Of a DNA stretch of 11,691 nucleotides, positions 1-6,779 are shown in pieces; position 1 is the first letter of the stretch; each line of letters begins with the position of its first letter. The translations under genes were made by a program, and so were the position numbers. Origin of the DNA: Porphyromonadaceae bacterium UBA7176 (GTDB lineage Bacteria > Bacteroidota > Bacteroidia > Bacteroidales > Muribaculaceae); the NCBI GenBank assembly GCA_002491245.1, contig DKVO01000024.1:1-11691 (forward strand), in the 5' to 3' direction. The notes beneath the pieces are model-generated. The model saw nothing but the letters and a program-made list of their open reading frames with translations. It had not been told where the DNA came from and did no database searches.

Positions 1-15
1 TACTTATTTATATAC

Positions 16-1815
16 ATGAAAAATCAGAGAGATTTAAGTTTTTGGAAGCTGTGGAATCTCAGCTTCGGTTTTTTCGGAGTGCAGATAGCGTACGCACTCC
101 AGAGCTCGCAGGTGAGCCGTATATTCTCGACTATCGGCGCTGATCCTCATGACTTGAGTTACTTTTGGATTCTTCCGCCGCTGATGGGACTTATCGTACA
201 GCCTATCGTCGGCAGTGCCAGCGACCGTACGTGGACTAGGCTCGGTCGCCGTCTGCCGTATCTGCTCGTCGGGGCCGCAGTGGCTATCATAGTGATGTGT
301 CTGCTACCGAATGCCGGGTCACTCGGACTTGCTATATCGAGTGCGATCATGTTCGGCCTTGTGATGCTTATGTTGCTCGATACGTCGATCAATATGGCTA
401 TGCAGCCGTTCAAGATGCTTGTAGGCGATATGGTCAACGAAAAACAAAAGGGCCTTGCCTATTCGATACAGTCGTTTCTGTGTAATGCCGGGTCTGTGGT
501 GGGATATATCGCACCGTTTGTTCTTGCATGGTTTCTGAGCAATACGGCGCCGGCCGGCGAAGTACCACCTACGGTTACATGGGCATTTTATTTAGGTGCG
601 TTCATCCTGGCCTTGTGTGTGGTCTACACTTTTGCCAAGGTGAAGGAAATGCCGCCCCATGAGTATGCGCAGTTCCACGGTATCGATGACTCAAAGGATG
701 CAAAGGGAGAGTCGGAAAACATGCTCAAGCTTTTGGTGAAAGCTCCGAAAGTGTTTTGGTCGGTAGGTCTTGTGCAATTTTTCTGTTGGGCGGCGTTTCT
801 GTATATGTGGACATATTCAACCGATGCTGTCGCTCATCAGGCATTCGATGCCCCGTCGATGCAGACTGTGACCGGTGTCACTATAGACGGGCAGGAGTAC
901 AACGACAAGTATTTTTTCAATAATGGTCGTCCGGTGATTGCCAACGGCCGTCTCGCCCTTGCCGGAATCGAGATAGACGGTGAGATTGCACGTCCTCAGA
1001 CAGTGGTTCTTGCCGGAGATACGCTTATCAAGGACGGGGCTATCGTTCTTGCAAACGGATTGGAGAAAGTGGCTGTCGGAACTATGCTTGCTCAGGCTGG
1101 TGCGACCGTGAATATTGACGGGCGCGACGTCGAGGTGGGCCAAGGCGTCAACACAGTGTCGGAACTTTCGCTCATAGAACCGGGGACACGCCTTACTCTT
1201 GCCCATATAGCAAACAAAGAGCAGGGGACTGGTACATATGTCCTTGACCAGACAGTGGAACTGCCATCTGTAAATTCGGCAGAGGATATAGAGTTGAATT
1301 ATAATACGATACTTAATCCATCGACATCGCAATACCAGAACGCCGGAGACTGGAACGGTATACTTCTCGCTATCCAGGGTATCGCTGCTGTGTTGTGGGC
1401 AATTGTCCTCGGTGGTGTGAAACGCCGTAAGGCAGCGTATTCGCTTAGCTTGCTTATCGGTGCAGCCGGTTTCATTTCGGTATTTTTCGTTCACAATCAA
1501 TATGTGCTGTGGATCAGCTATGCCCTTATGGGATGCGCGTGGGCTGCTATGTTGTCGATGCCGTTCACGATACTTACCAACGCCCTCTCGGGTGGTAATA
1601 TAGGAACGTATCTCGGACTGTTCAACTGCACGATTACGGTTCCGCAAATTGTCGCAGCCTTATGCGGCGGCATGATACTGCATCTTTTCCCTGTTGCAGC
1701 CAACGGTGCACCACAGACGCCTGGTATGCTCCTTGTGTCGGGTATACTTTTGCTATTCGGTGCTGCTGCAGTGTGGATTATAAAAGAGACTTACGGCTCG
1801 CAAAAAGAAAATTAA
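16..1815 (+). CDS. MFS sugar transporter (SLC45/GPH-like) with large periplasmic insert
   Basis: This is an inner-membrane secondary carrier, most likely a proton-coupled importer of a disaccharide or oligosaccharide. The N-terminus (LSFWKLWNLSFGFFGVQ) and the loop between TM2 and TM3, GSASDRTWTRLGRRLPY at residues 66-82, are the SLC45/sucrose-carrier form of MFS motif A. I see about 12 hydrophobic segments, near residues 15-29, 49-67, 80-98, 106-122, 151-173, 188-207, 247-268, 448-466, 475-492, 496-515, 530-557 and 571-589. At 599 residues it is longer than the usual 430-500, because residues about 278-437 form an extra hydrophilic domain between TM7 and TM8. The ATG at 16 fits the family N-terminus, but only 15 bases precede it, so its promoter and upstream partner are unseen. 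A terminator follows 70 bases downstream. The family assignment is firm; the substrate is unknown. Confidence 0.88.
   Translation: MKNQRDLSFWKLWNLSFGFFGVQIAYALQSSQVSRIFSTIGADPHDLSYFWILPPLMGLIVQPIVGSASDRTWTRLGRRLPYLLVGAAVAIIVMCLLPNAGSLGLAISSAIMFGLVMLMLLDTSINMAMQPFKMLVGDMVNEKQKGLAYSIQSFLCNAGSVVGYIAPFVLAWFLSNTAPAGEVPPTVTWAFYLGAFILALCVVYTFAKVKEMPPHEYAQFHGIDDSKDAKGESENMLKLLVKAPKVFWSVGLVQFFCWAAFLYMWTYSTDAVAHQAFDAPSMQTVTGVTIDGQEYNDKYFFNNGRPVIANGRLALAGIEIDGEIARPQTVVLAGDTLIKDGAIVLANGLEKVAVGTMLAQAGATVNIDGRDVEVGQGVNTVSELSLIEPGTRLTLAHIANKEQGTGTYVLDQTVELPSVNSAEDIELNYNTILNPSTSQYQNAGDWNGILLAIQGIAAVLWAIVLGGVKRRKAAYSLSLLIGAAGFISVFFVHNQYVLWISYALMGCAWAAMLSMPFTILTNALSGGNIGTYLGLFNCTITVPQIVAALCGGMILHLFPVAANGAPQTPGMLLVSGILLLFGAAAVWIIKETYGSQKEN
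847..1326 (+). other. Inserted beta-rich domain in the TM7-TM8 loop of the MFS carrier
   Basis: Codons for residues about 278-437 encode a hydrophilic, Gly/Val/Asp-rich stretch where SLC45-type carriers normally have a short loop. It contains three IDG units (VTIDG at 288-292, IEIDG at 318-322, VNIDG at 365-369). Between them are short alternating hydrophobic strands such as TVVLAGDTL and GAIVLANGL. This suggests a small repeated beta structure. In the standard 12-TM, N-in topology the loop faces the periplasm. The reading frame is open throughout, and membrane segments resume cleanly at residue 448, so this is an insertion and not a frameshift. I do not recognise the fold; binding or capture of the sugar is only a guess. 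Confidence 0.6.
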
Positions 1816-1828
1816 TCAGGCATGGCTT

Positions 1829-1878
1829 AGCAGAAATCAGTGTTCATAGTAATGTTTTTTGAGCAGCATATTTCTGCT
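1829..1878 (+). repeat. 9-bp inverted repeat in the 3' untranslated region
   Basis: AGCAGAAAT at 1829-1837 is exactly matched by its reverse complement ATTTCTGCT at 1870-1878. The loop between them is 32 bases. The right arm can also pair locally with AGCAG at 1862-1866, giving a 5-bp hairpin. It lies just after the MFS stop codon and before the strong terminator, so it may add 3'-end structure to that mRNA. It could be chance. Confidence 0.3.
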
Positions 1879-1885
1879 TTCAAAA

Positions 1886-1927
1886 CCATAAACAAAAAAG
1901 AGGCTTCGGTCTCTTTTTTGTTTATGG
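1886..1927 (+). terminator. Intrinsic terminator with UUCG tetraloop
   Basis: A perfect 17-bp inverted repeat pairs 1886-1902 with 1911-1927. It is extended inward by a G-U pair and a C-G pair that close a TTCG tetraloop at 1905-1908. The inner part, AAGAGGC-UUCG-GUCUC followed by six U, works as a classic rho-independent terminator for the + strand MFS gene. Because the A-run and T-run are part of the symmetric stem, it could also act on the - strand. It isolates the MFS gene from the esterase transcript. Confidence 0.85.
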
Positions 1928-1942
1928 AAGGATATAAGAAGT

Positions 1943-1975
1943 TTTGGCCGATTTGGAGTATTTTTGCTAAATTTG
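1943..1975 (+). promoter_or_regulatory. Bacteroidota-type -33/-7 promoter for the esterase gene
   Basis: TTTG at 1943-1946 is followed, after 21 bases, by TAAATTTG at 1968-1975. This matches the Bacteroidota primary sigma-factor consensus TTTG-N19-21-TAnnTTTG. Transcription would start around 1982, giving a short A-rich leader of about 20 bases before the ATG at 2004. No purine-rich Shine-Dalgarno sequence is visible, which is normal for this phylum. It lies directly after the terminator of the preceding gene. Confidence 0.75.
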
Positions 1976-2003
1976 CAAAAATAAAAAACTTAAATGCTAT
2001 ATC

Positions 2004-2831
2004 ATGAAACTGCGTAAAACCGTTTTCATCTGTTTTTTGATGTTTCTATTACCCTGCATGTATGCTTGGGCTGCAGATTATAAAACCGTCAAAGATATTC
2101 CTTATCGTCAGTCTGTCGATAGCTTGATGAAAGCTCGCTGTGTTCTCGATGTCTATTACCCGGAAGAAAAGACAGGTGAAGCTCCTGTCGTGGTGTGGTT
2201 TCACGGAGGAGGTCTGACCGGTGGCGACAAGCATCTGCCTAATGAACTCCGCGACAAAGGTTATGTGGTTATTTCTGTCCGCTATCGTCTAATTCCGGCT
2301 GTTACTGTAGCAGAATGTATCGACGATGCCGCCGCCGCAACAGCCTGGGCGTTCGACCATGCCAAAGAATATGGCGGCGACAAGGATAAAATATTCGTCT
2401 CCGGACATTCGGCCGGCGGTTATCTCACAAGCATGATCGGTCTCGATAAAACATGGCTTGAGAAGTATGGTGTGGATGCCGATTCGATTGCCGGTCTCAT
2501 ACCATTCTCTGGTCAGGTCATAACACACTTTTCCCACCGTAAGTCGCAAGGAATGTCTGAGCTCCAACCTGGCGTCGATCGTTTCGCACCTCTCTTCCAC
2601 GTCCGGCCCGACTGCCCACCATATATAATTATCACAGGCGACAGAGAACAAGAGCTTTATGGCCGTTATGAAGAAAATGCATATATGTGGCGTATGATGA
2701 AACTCGTAGGACATCCGCAGACGTATATCTACGAAATCGACGGTTATAACCACGGCGATATGGCAGCACCGGCCTTTCATATACTCCGCAACCATATATC
2801 TGACATTCTCAGGAAACGCAACGGTAAATAA
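2004..2831 (+). CDS. Secreted alpha/beta-hydrolase, esterase/lipase-like (probable carbohydrate esterase)
   Basis: This is an exported serine hydrolase, likely cleaving an ester such as an acetyl or feruloyl group on a glycan. Residues 1-23/24 form a signal peptide (KLRK, hydrophobic core, then AWA-A cleavage). The oxyanion-hole motif HGGG is at 67-70. The nucleophile elbow GHSAGG is at 134-139 with Ser136. The acid is probably Asp213 in ITGD, and the catalytic His is His250 in DGYNHGD. The spacing fits the BD-FAE/hormone-sensitive-lipase group, and 275 residues is a normal length. It has its own promoter just upstream. The solute-binding-protein gene starts 47 bases after its stop and may be co-transcribed. 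No lipobox is seen, so the product is probably soluble in the periplasm or secreted. The substrate cannot be read from the sequence. Confidence 0.85.
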   Translation: MKLRKTVFICFLMFLLPCMYAWAADYKTVKDIPYRQSVDSLMKARCVLDVYYPEEKTGEAPVVVWFHGGGLTGGDKHLPNELRDKGYVVISVRYRLIPAVTVAECIDDAAAATAWAFDHAKEYGGDKDKIFVSGHSAGGYLTSMIGLDKTWLEKYGVDADSIAGLIPFSGQVITHFSHRKSQGMSELQPGVDRFAPLFHVRPDCPPYIIITGDREQELYGRYEENAYMWRMMKLVGHPQTYIYEIDGYNHGDMAAPAFHILRNHISDILRKRNGK

Positions 2832-2848
2832 ACTTATCCACGCCTGAT

Positions 2849-2871
2849 GCGTTGTATTTATAAATACACGC
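2849..2871. promoter_or_regulatory. 16-bp perfect palindrome upstream of the binding-protein gene
   Basis: TGTATTTATAAATACA at 2853-2868 is a perfect palindrome. It is flanked by GCG (2849-2851) and CGC (2869-2871), which extend the pairing if T2852 is bulged. It ends 10 bases before the ATG at 2879. It could be an operator for a dimeric regulator or an RNA hairpin near the start codon. It lacks a U-tract, so it is unlikely to be a terminator. I found no clear -7 TAnnTTTG element of its own in the gap. Confidence 0.4.
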
Positions 2872-2878
2872 GAATGAA

Positions 2879-3700
2879 ATGGATAAGAGCAATATTCTAA
2901 AAAAATTGTGGATACCGCTTATTGTTGTTGTGGCCATATTGGCTGTGACAGGACTTTACCGTCGTAATCATATTTCGGGGTCAACTCTTGTCAACGGTTA
3001 TTCAAGACCCGGTGGCGACACTCTGGCGGTGGCTATAGAAATGTCTCCACTGACGTATAATTTCAGCACCGACACCGCTTCGGGTTTCGATTACGAAATG
3101 TTGAGTGATATTTTCAAACAACATGGTATCGCTGCCCGATTTTATCCCGTCGGTGCTTTGGAGTCAGCTTTCGAAGGCTTATACGACGGGCGGTACGACA
3201 TGCTGGTCGCTTCAATGCCTAAGACAAGCACTCTTAAGCGTTATTTCCCCCTTACCGATGATGTCTATCTCGATAGGCAGGTAGTGGTCCAGCCAGGAGA
3301 CTCAACCAGCAATCATTACATAAGTGGTGCCCAGCAACTTGTCGGCGACACTGTCTGGTTGCCCGAAGGTTCTCCTTACCTCACTCGTCTCAGAAATCTG
3401 TCAAAAGAGCTGGGCGACAGCATTTATATAGCAACGCGTGAAGGATATTCTTCCGAAATACTCGCTATAATGACAGCACTTGGCAAAATCCCGAAAGCTG
3501 TGGTAGGTGAGGCTGTAGCAAGACGTATTGCCCAAAGATATCCCTCGCTTGATATTAAAACACCCGTGTCGCTCACGCAGTTGCAATGCTGGGCTGTCGC
3601 TCCCGGCGACTCTGTGTTGCTTGATTCGCTCAACAGGTGGATAAACGAGTACAAAGATACTCCACGTTATGCCGCTCTTGCCGATAGGTATTTGAACTGA
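2879..3700 (+). CDS. Membrane-anchored solute-binding protein (SBP_bac_3 family), orphan
   Basis: Residues 11-27 form one hydrophobic segment after a basic start, so the protein is anchored in the inner membrane or has an uncleaved signal, with the rest in the periplasm. From about residue 48 the sequence follows the type-3 extracellular solute-binding fold. It has the opening strand LAVAIEMSPLTYNF, then GFDYEMLSDIF at 69-79, the YDGRYDMLVASM segment at 102-113, and the hinge-like VVGEAVARRI near 208-217. This domain is used by polar amino-acid ABC transporters and by the N-terminal half of lytic transglycosylase MltF. There is no transglycosylase (SLT) domain, since the protein ends at residue 273, and no permease or ATPase of that class lies next to it. 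The ligand is unknown; sensing or partner delivery is possible. The gene follows the esterase and converges on znuC with no spacer. Confidence 0.8.
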   Translation: MDKSNILKKLWIPLIVVVAILAVTGLYRRNHISGSTLVNGYSRPGGDTLAVAIEMSPLTYNFSTDTASGFDYEMLSDIFKQHGIAARFYPVGALESAFEGLYDGRYDMLVASMPKTSTLKRYFPLTDDVYLDRQVVVQPGDSTSNHYISGAQQLVGDTVWLPEGSPYLTRLRNLSKELGDSIYIATREGYSSEILAIMTALGKIPKAVVGEAVARRIAQRYPSLDIKTPVSLTQLQCWAVAPGDSVLLDSLNRWINEYKDTPRYAALADRYLN

Positions 3701-4381
3701 TCAGTCGGCACAGTCCGTCATAGCGTAGTGGCAGCGGTGCGTGCATTCTGTCAGTTTACGGTCTACAATAACATGACGAGTGGCGAGGGCATCGATTTTA
3801 GAAATCTGATGGCTAACGAGCAGCACTGTCGTACTTTCCGGTTGTGCCTTGAGGATATCGTAAAGACGGCCCTCAAAGTGGCGGTCGAGATAGCTCAACG
3901 GTTCGTCGAGTATCAGTACGTCAGGTTTTGCGACGATAGCCCTTCCCAAGAGTGTCCTTTGGAGTTGTCCTCCCGATAGACGACCAATCGGACGTGAAGC
4001 AAGATCATTCAGACCGACGACATCCAAAATCTCTGTGACCCGATTTTGCTTATCTTTCTTATCCATACCGTTGATGGAAAGCAGTCCAGAAGCCACAACT
4101 TCGCTTACTGTTATCGGGAAATGTGAGTCCACACTGTTTTTCTGCGGCAGATAACCGGGCCGGAATGTCGAATGCGAAGCCGGAGAGCCGTCGGTGTCAT
4201 AGTAGATTATATTACCTCTGGTAGGCTTCAAAAGGCCAAGCAACAGGCGCAGGAGGGTGGTTTTGCCTCCACCGTTGGGTCCGGTTATTGCAACAAAATC
4301 TCCACGGTCGACTGTAAAGTTTATATCATCGAGTATAATGCGGTTATCACGCACAAAAGAGACATCGCAGAGCGAGAGCAT
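3701..4381 (-). CDS. znuC: Metal (zinc/manganese-type) ABC transporter ATP-binding protein, ZnuC-like
   Basis: This is the cytoplasmic ATPase that would power uptake of a divalent metal delivered by the adjacent ZnuA-like lipoprotein. With the start at 4381 (226 residues), Walker A GPNGGGKTT is at 34-42, Q-loop Gln80, signature LSGGQ 135-139, Walker B VLILDE 155-160 and switch His191; all catalytic parts are intact. The GPNGGGKTT form and overall layout match the ZnuC/MntB group. I chose ATG 4381 because MLSLCDVSF is where the family begins. An in-frame ATG at 4450 would add 23 residues carrying four Cys (CLCATCRC) and overlap znuA by 23 bases; it cannot be excluded. The C-terminus has a Cys/His cluster (C213, H215, C217, H218, C224). 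No permease gene follows; the stop abuts that of the convergent gene. Confidence 0.87.
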   Translation of the reverse strand: MLSLCDVSFVRDNRIILDDINFTVDRGDFVAITGPNGGGKTTLLRLLLGLLKPTRGNIIYYDTDGSPASHSTFRPGYLPQKNSVDSHFPITVSEVVASGLLSINGMDKKDKQNRVTEILDVVGLNDLASRPIGRLSGGQLQRTLLGRAIVAKPDVLILDEPLSYLDRHFEGRLYDILKAQPESTTVLLVSHQISKIDALATRHVIVDRKLTECTHRCHYAMTDCAD

Positions 4382-4427
4382 CGGATTGGCAACGTCCCGG
4401 CATCTGCATGTCGCGCAAAGGCATGGA

Positions 4428-5306
4428 TCACTGTGGCCTGGCGATTTCATCGGCGATGTATTTCAATTGTTCTTGCCAGTTATAGTCAAGAAGATTGACA
4501 GCAACCAACTTCGAGCCTATACCTTCGTTCATGACCTCGGCCTGGCGAGAATCAATACCGGGCTGAAAGAAGAACACTTTCACGCTATCGGCCCGGGCAT
4601 GGTCAATAGCTTCGGCCAAAGCTTTGGCCGACATATCTTTGCCCTCGACTCCGAGAGGAAGCTGCTCAAGACTGAATTCACGGGCAAAATAACTCAAAGA
4701 CGGATGCCACACGGCAAACGTACGGTAATCAGCCGAAGCAAGTTGCTCTGACAATCGTTCCTTGAGGCTGTCGGTGGTGTGGATGAATTGACTATACCGG
4801 TCTCTGAATTCGGTTTCAAGATCGGGATATTTGTCTATTAATGCATCAAGCATCGAAGTGGCAATACTTCCAACCCCCTCAAAAGAACTCCAGTAGTGCG
4901 GATCAACAGCTTTGCCTGCAGTATCTCCATCGTTATGATCAGAGTGATGGTCATGGCTGTGAGTACCATAGATAAGATGTACATTACCGCTTGTCGGGAC
5001 GTATCGGGTATGTTCAGTCAAGGTGTTCCGCAGTTTGTCTTCAAACGGAAGGACGTCGGTGGCAAAATATATGTCGGCATCTTCGAGTGCGACCCTTTGA
5101 GATGTGCTTGGGTCGAATGTCTCGGGGTCTGCACCTTTGCCAAGCACAGTCATTACTTCGAACGAAGGGCCGGCTATCTGCTCCAGAATTTGGCGTTGCG
5201 GTTCTATGCTCACGGCCAAAATCTGTTTGTCGCTGTCTCTTTTATTTCCGCAAGAAGCGAGAGTCAACGCGCAAAAGACAGGAAGAATGTATTTAGCACT
5301 TTGCAT
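4428..5306 (-). CDS. znuA: Metal ABC transporter substrate-binding lipoprotein, ZnuA/TroA-like
   Basis: This is a periplasmic lipoprotein of the cluster A-I metal-binding family that should hand zinc or manganese to an ABC permease. The start at 5306 gives a lipoprotein signal peptide with lipobox LASC and Cys19. The longer in-frame start at 5405 would add 33 residues that only read through nfnB. The 292-residue protein has a histidine-rich mobile loop, HSHDHHSDH at 116-124, typical of zinc importers. Likely metal ligands are His137 (DPHYW) and His201 (WHPSLSYF). The usual first ligand position (P-H-x-Y) reads PETFDP with Glu62. The fourth region reads FFQPGIDSRQAEV (246-258). The gene overlaps the end of nfnB by 14 bases, so translation is probably coupled, and it precedes znuC. 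Confidence 0.87.
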   Translation of the reverse strand: MQSAKYILPVFCALTLASCGNKRDSDKQILAVSIEPQRQILEQIAGPSFEVMTVLGKGADPETFDPSTSQRVALEDADIYFATDVLPFEDKLRNTLTEHTRYVPTSGNVHLIYGTHSHDHHSDHNDGDTAGKAVDPHYWSSFEGVGSIATSMLDALIDKYPDLETEFRDRYSQFIHTTDSLKERLSEQLASADYRTFAVWHPSLSYFAREFSLEQLPLGVEGKDMSAKALAEAIDHARADSVKVFFFQPGIDSRQAEVMNEGIGSKLVAVNLLDYNWQEQLKYIADEIARPQ

Positions 5307-6762
5307 CAGCGAGAAGTTTTTCGGCCATAGAAGCTGCTGCGTGACGGCCGTCACCCATCGCAAGGATGACGGTGGCGCCACCTCTGACAATATCTCCTCC
5401 GGCAAATATCGCAGGAATAGAGGAACATAGGTTCTCGTCTACTGCTATGGTGCCACGATCGGTCACGTCAAGTCCGTCGATATTGTCGGGTATAAGTGGA
5501 TTGGGCGAAACGCCGACGCTCACGATTGCAAGGTCTATCTCGATTTCATCGATAGCCCCCTGGATTGGGACAGGTCTGCGACGTCCGGATGCATCGGGCT
5601 CTCCAAGTTCCATCCGCTGTACTCTTACAGCACGTACACGGCCTTTCTCGTCGGCAAGATATTCTATCGGATTGGCCAAAGTCATGAATTCGACACCTTC
5701 CTGTCGGGCGTGTTCTATTTCTTCGCGTCGGGCTGGCATCTCAGTCTCGCTGCGACGGTATATTATTATTGCCCGTTCGGCGCCCATACGACGTGCGGTA
5801 CGTACTGAGTCCATAGCCGTGTTGCCACCGCCTACGACAGCCACACAGCGTCCGACAGGTGCTGGAGTGTCAAATCCTTTACGGCCAGCACCCATGAGAT
5901 TGATGCGTGTGAGGTATTCGTTGCTCGACAATACTCCGCAATAGTTCTCCCCTGGTATACCCATGAACTTAGGCAGACCTGCTCCGGATGCAACAAATAT
6001 GCCCTTGAAACCTTGGTTCAGAAGGTCGTCGTAGCTTAGTGTCTTACCGATTATGGTGTCGGTGTGGAAGCGCACGCCGGCATTGCGCAGCGATGCAAGT
6101 TCGGCATCGACGATGCTGTTTGGTAGACGGAATTCGGGAATGCCGTATTTGAGCACACCACCTATCTCATGCAAGGCTTCAAAGACGTCGACTTCGAAAC
6201 CCCGACGGGCCATTTCGCCGGCGAACGATAGACCGGCAGGGCCGGATCCGGCAACAGCGACACGTATACCATTCGTTTTTGTTTTATTGGTATTGATGTC
6301 AACACCTCGGGCTATTTCTTCGTCTGCTGCGAAACGTTCGAGATAACCTATTGCAACAGGAGCTTTCTTCATCTTATTGTAGATGCATCGGCTCTCGCAT
6401 TGCTTCTCCTGTGGGCATACGCGACCGCAAACGGCTGGCAGTGCACTTGTGGCTTTGAGTATTTTAGCAGCGGCAGGCAGATTGCCTCGCTGAATGTTTT
6501 TTATAAAGTCAGGAATCTGTATTCCGACAGGGCATCCTTCAATACAGGTCGGAGTAGGGCAGTCAAGGCAACGGGTTGCTTCGAGGACTGCTTGCTCAAA
6601 ACTAAGACCTTGGTTGACTTCGTCATTGCAGGATACCCGGTAAGCACCGTCGAGCATTGGCATTTCAACACGCGGTATCGCAGTACGTTCTTTCGCAGTC
6701 ATTTCCTCGCGCAGAGCTTTGCGCCAACCCGTATCGCGACCCTGTATATTATTATCTGTCAT
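5293..6762 (-). CDS. nfnB: NfnB: large subunit of NADH-dependent ferredoxin:NADP+ oxidoreductase (GltD-like)
   Basis: This is a cytoplasmic flavoprotein related to the glutamate synthase small subunit. Paired with NfnA it is expected to carry out electron bifurcation: NADPH oxidation drives reduction of ferredoxin and NAD+, or the reverse. Two four-Cys sets bind [4Fe-4S] clusters: C65, C68, C73, C77 and C112, C116, C122, C126. The FAD Rossmann motif GSGPAG is at 172-177. The NADPH-domain motif GGGNTAMD is at 311-318. The FAD-closing AGGDIVRGG is at 454-462. The length of 489 residues is close to the usual 460-480, with about 20 extra residues at the N-terminus. It starts 17 bases after the nfnA stop. 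Automated annotation may call it gltD or glutamate synthase, but no large glutamate synthase subunit is present and the NfnA neighbour argues for Nfn. Confidence 0.88.
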   Translation of the reverse strand: MTDNNIQGRDTGWRKALREEMTAKERTAIPRVEMPMLDGAYRVSCNDEVNQGLSFEQAVLEATRCLDCPTPTCIEGCPVGIQIPDFIKNIQRGNLPAAAKILKATSALPAVCGRVCPQEKQCESRCIYNKMKKAPVAIGYLERFAADEEIARGVDINTNKTKTNGIRVAVAGSGPAGLSFAGEMARRGFEVDVFEALHEIGGVLKYGIPEFRLPNSIVDAELASLRNAGVRFHTDTIIGKTLSYDDLLNQGFKGIFVASGAGLPKFMGIPGENYCGVLSSNEYLTRINLMGAGRKGFDTPAPVGRCVAVVGGGNTAMDSVRTARRMGAERAIIIYRRSETEMPARREEIEHARQEGVEFMTLANPIEYLADEKGRVRAVRVQRMELGEPDASGRRRPVPIQGAIDEIEIDLAIVSVGVSPNPLIPDNIDGLDVTDRGTIAVDENLCSSIPAIFAGGDIVRGGATVILAMGDGRHAAASMAEKLLADAKC

Positions 6763-6779
6763 AGTGATGGTACTTAAAC

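Noticed and set aside
817..1647. Open frame of 276 codons on the minus strand, opposite the MFS gene
   Set aside because: It overlaps the clearly coding MFS gene fully, and its product is rich in Cys, His and Arg with no recognisable domain. It is a codon-bias shadow.
1816..2003. Small gene or RNA gene in the 188-base gap
   Set aside because: Apart from the 3' inverted repeat, the terminator and the promoter, I see no tRNA-like fold and no convincing short coding frame; the open frame reaching 1862 is a shadow of the MFS 3' end.
2849..2871. Palindrome as an intrinsic terminator of the esterase gene
   Set aside because: It is AT-rich in the stem with no loop of normal size and no following U-run. 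The sequence after it is CGCGAATGAAATGG.
4257..4751. Open frame of 164 codons on the plus strand, spanning the znuA-znuC junction
   Set aside because: It is antisense to both genes, has no domain signal, and both opposing genes have intact family motifs.
5307..5405. Longer start for the ZnuA-like protein at 5405
   Set aside because: The extra 33 residues read through nfnB in another frame and would bury the lipoprotein signal peptide that starts perfectly at 5306.
5366..5944. Open frame of 192 codons on the plus strand, opposite nfnB
   Set aside because: It is antisense to nfnB coding sequence. Its product is a low-complexity Ser/Arg/Pro/Ile sequence typical of a shadow frame.
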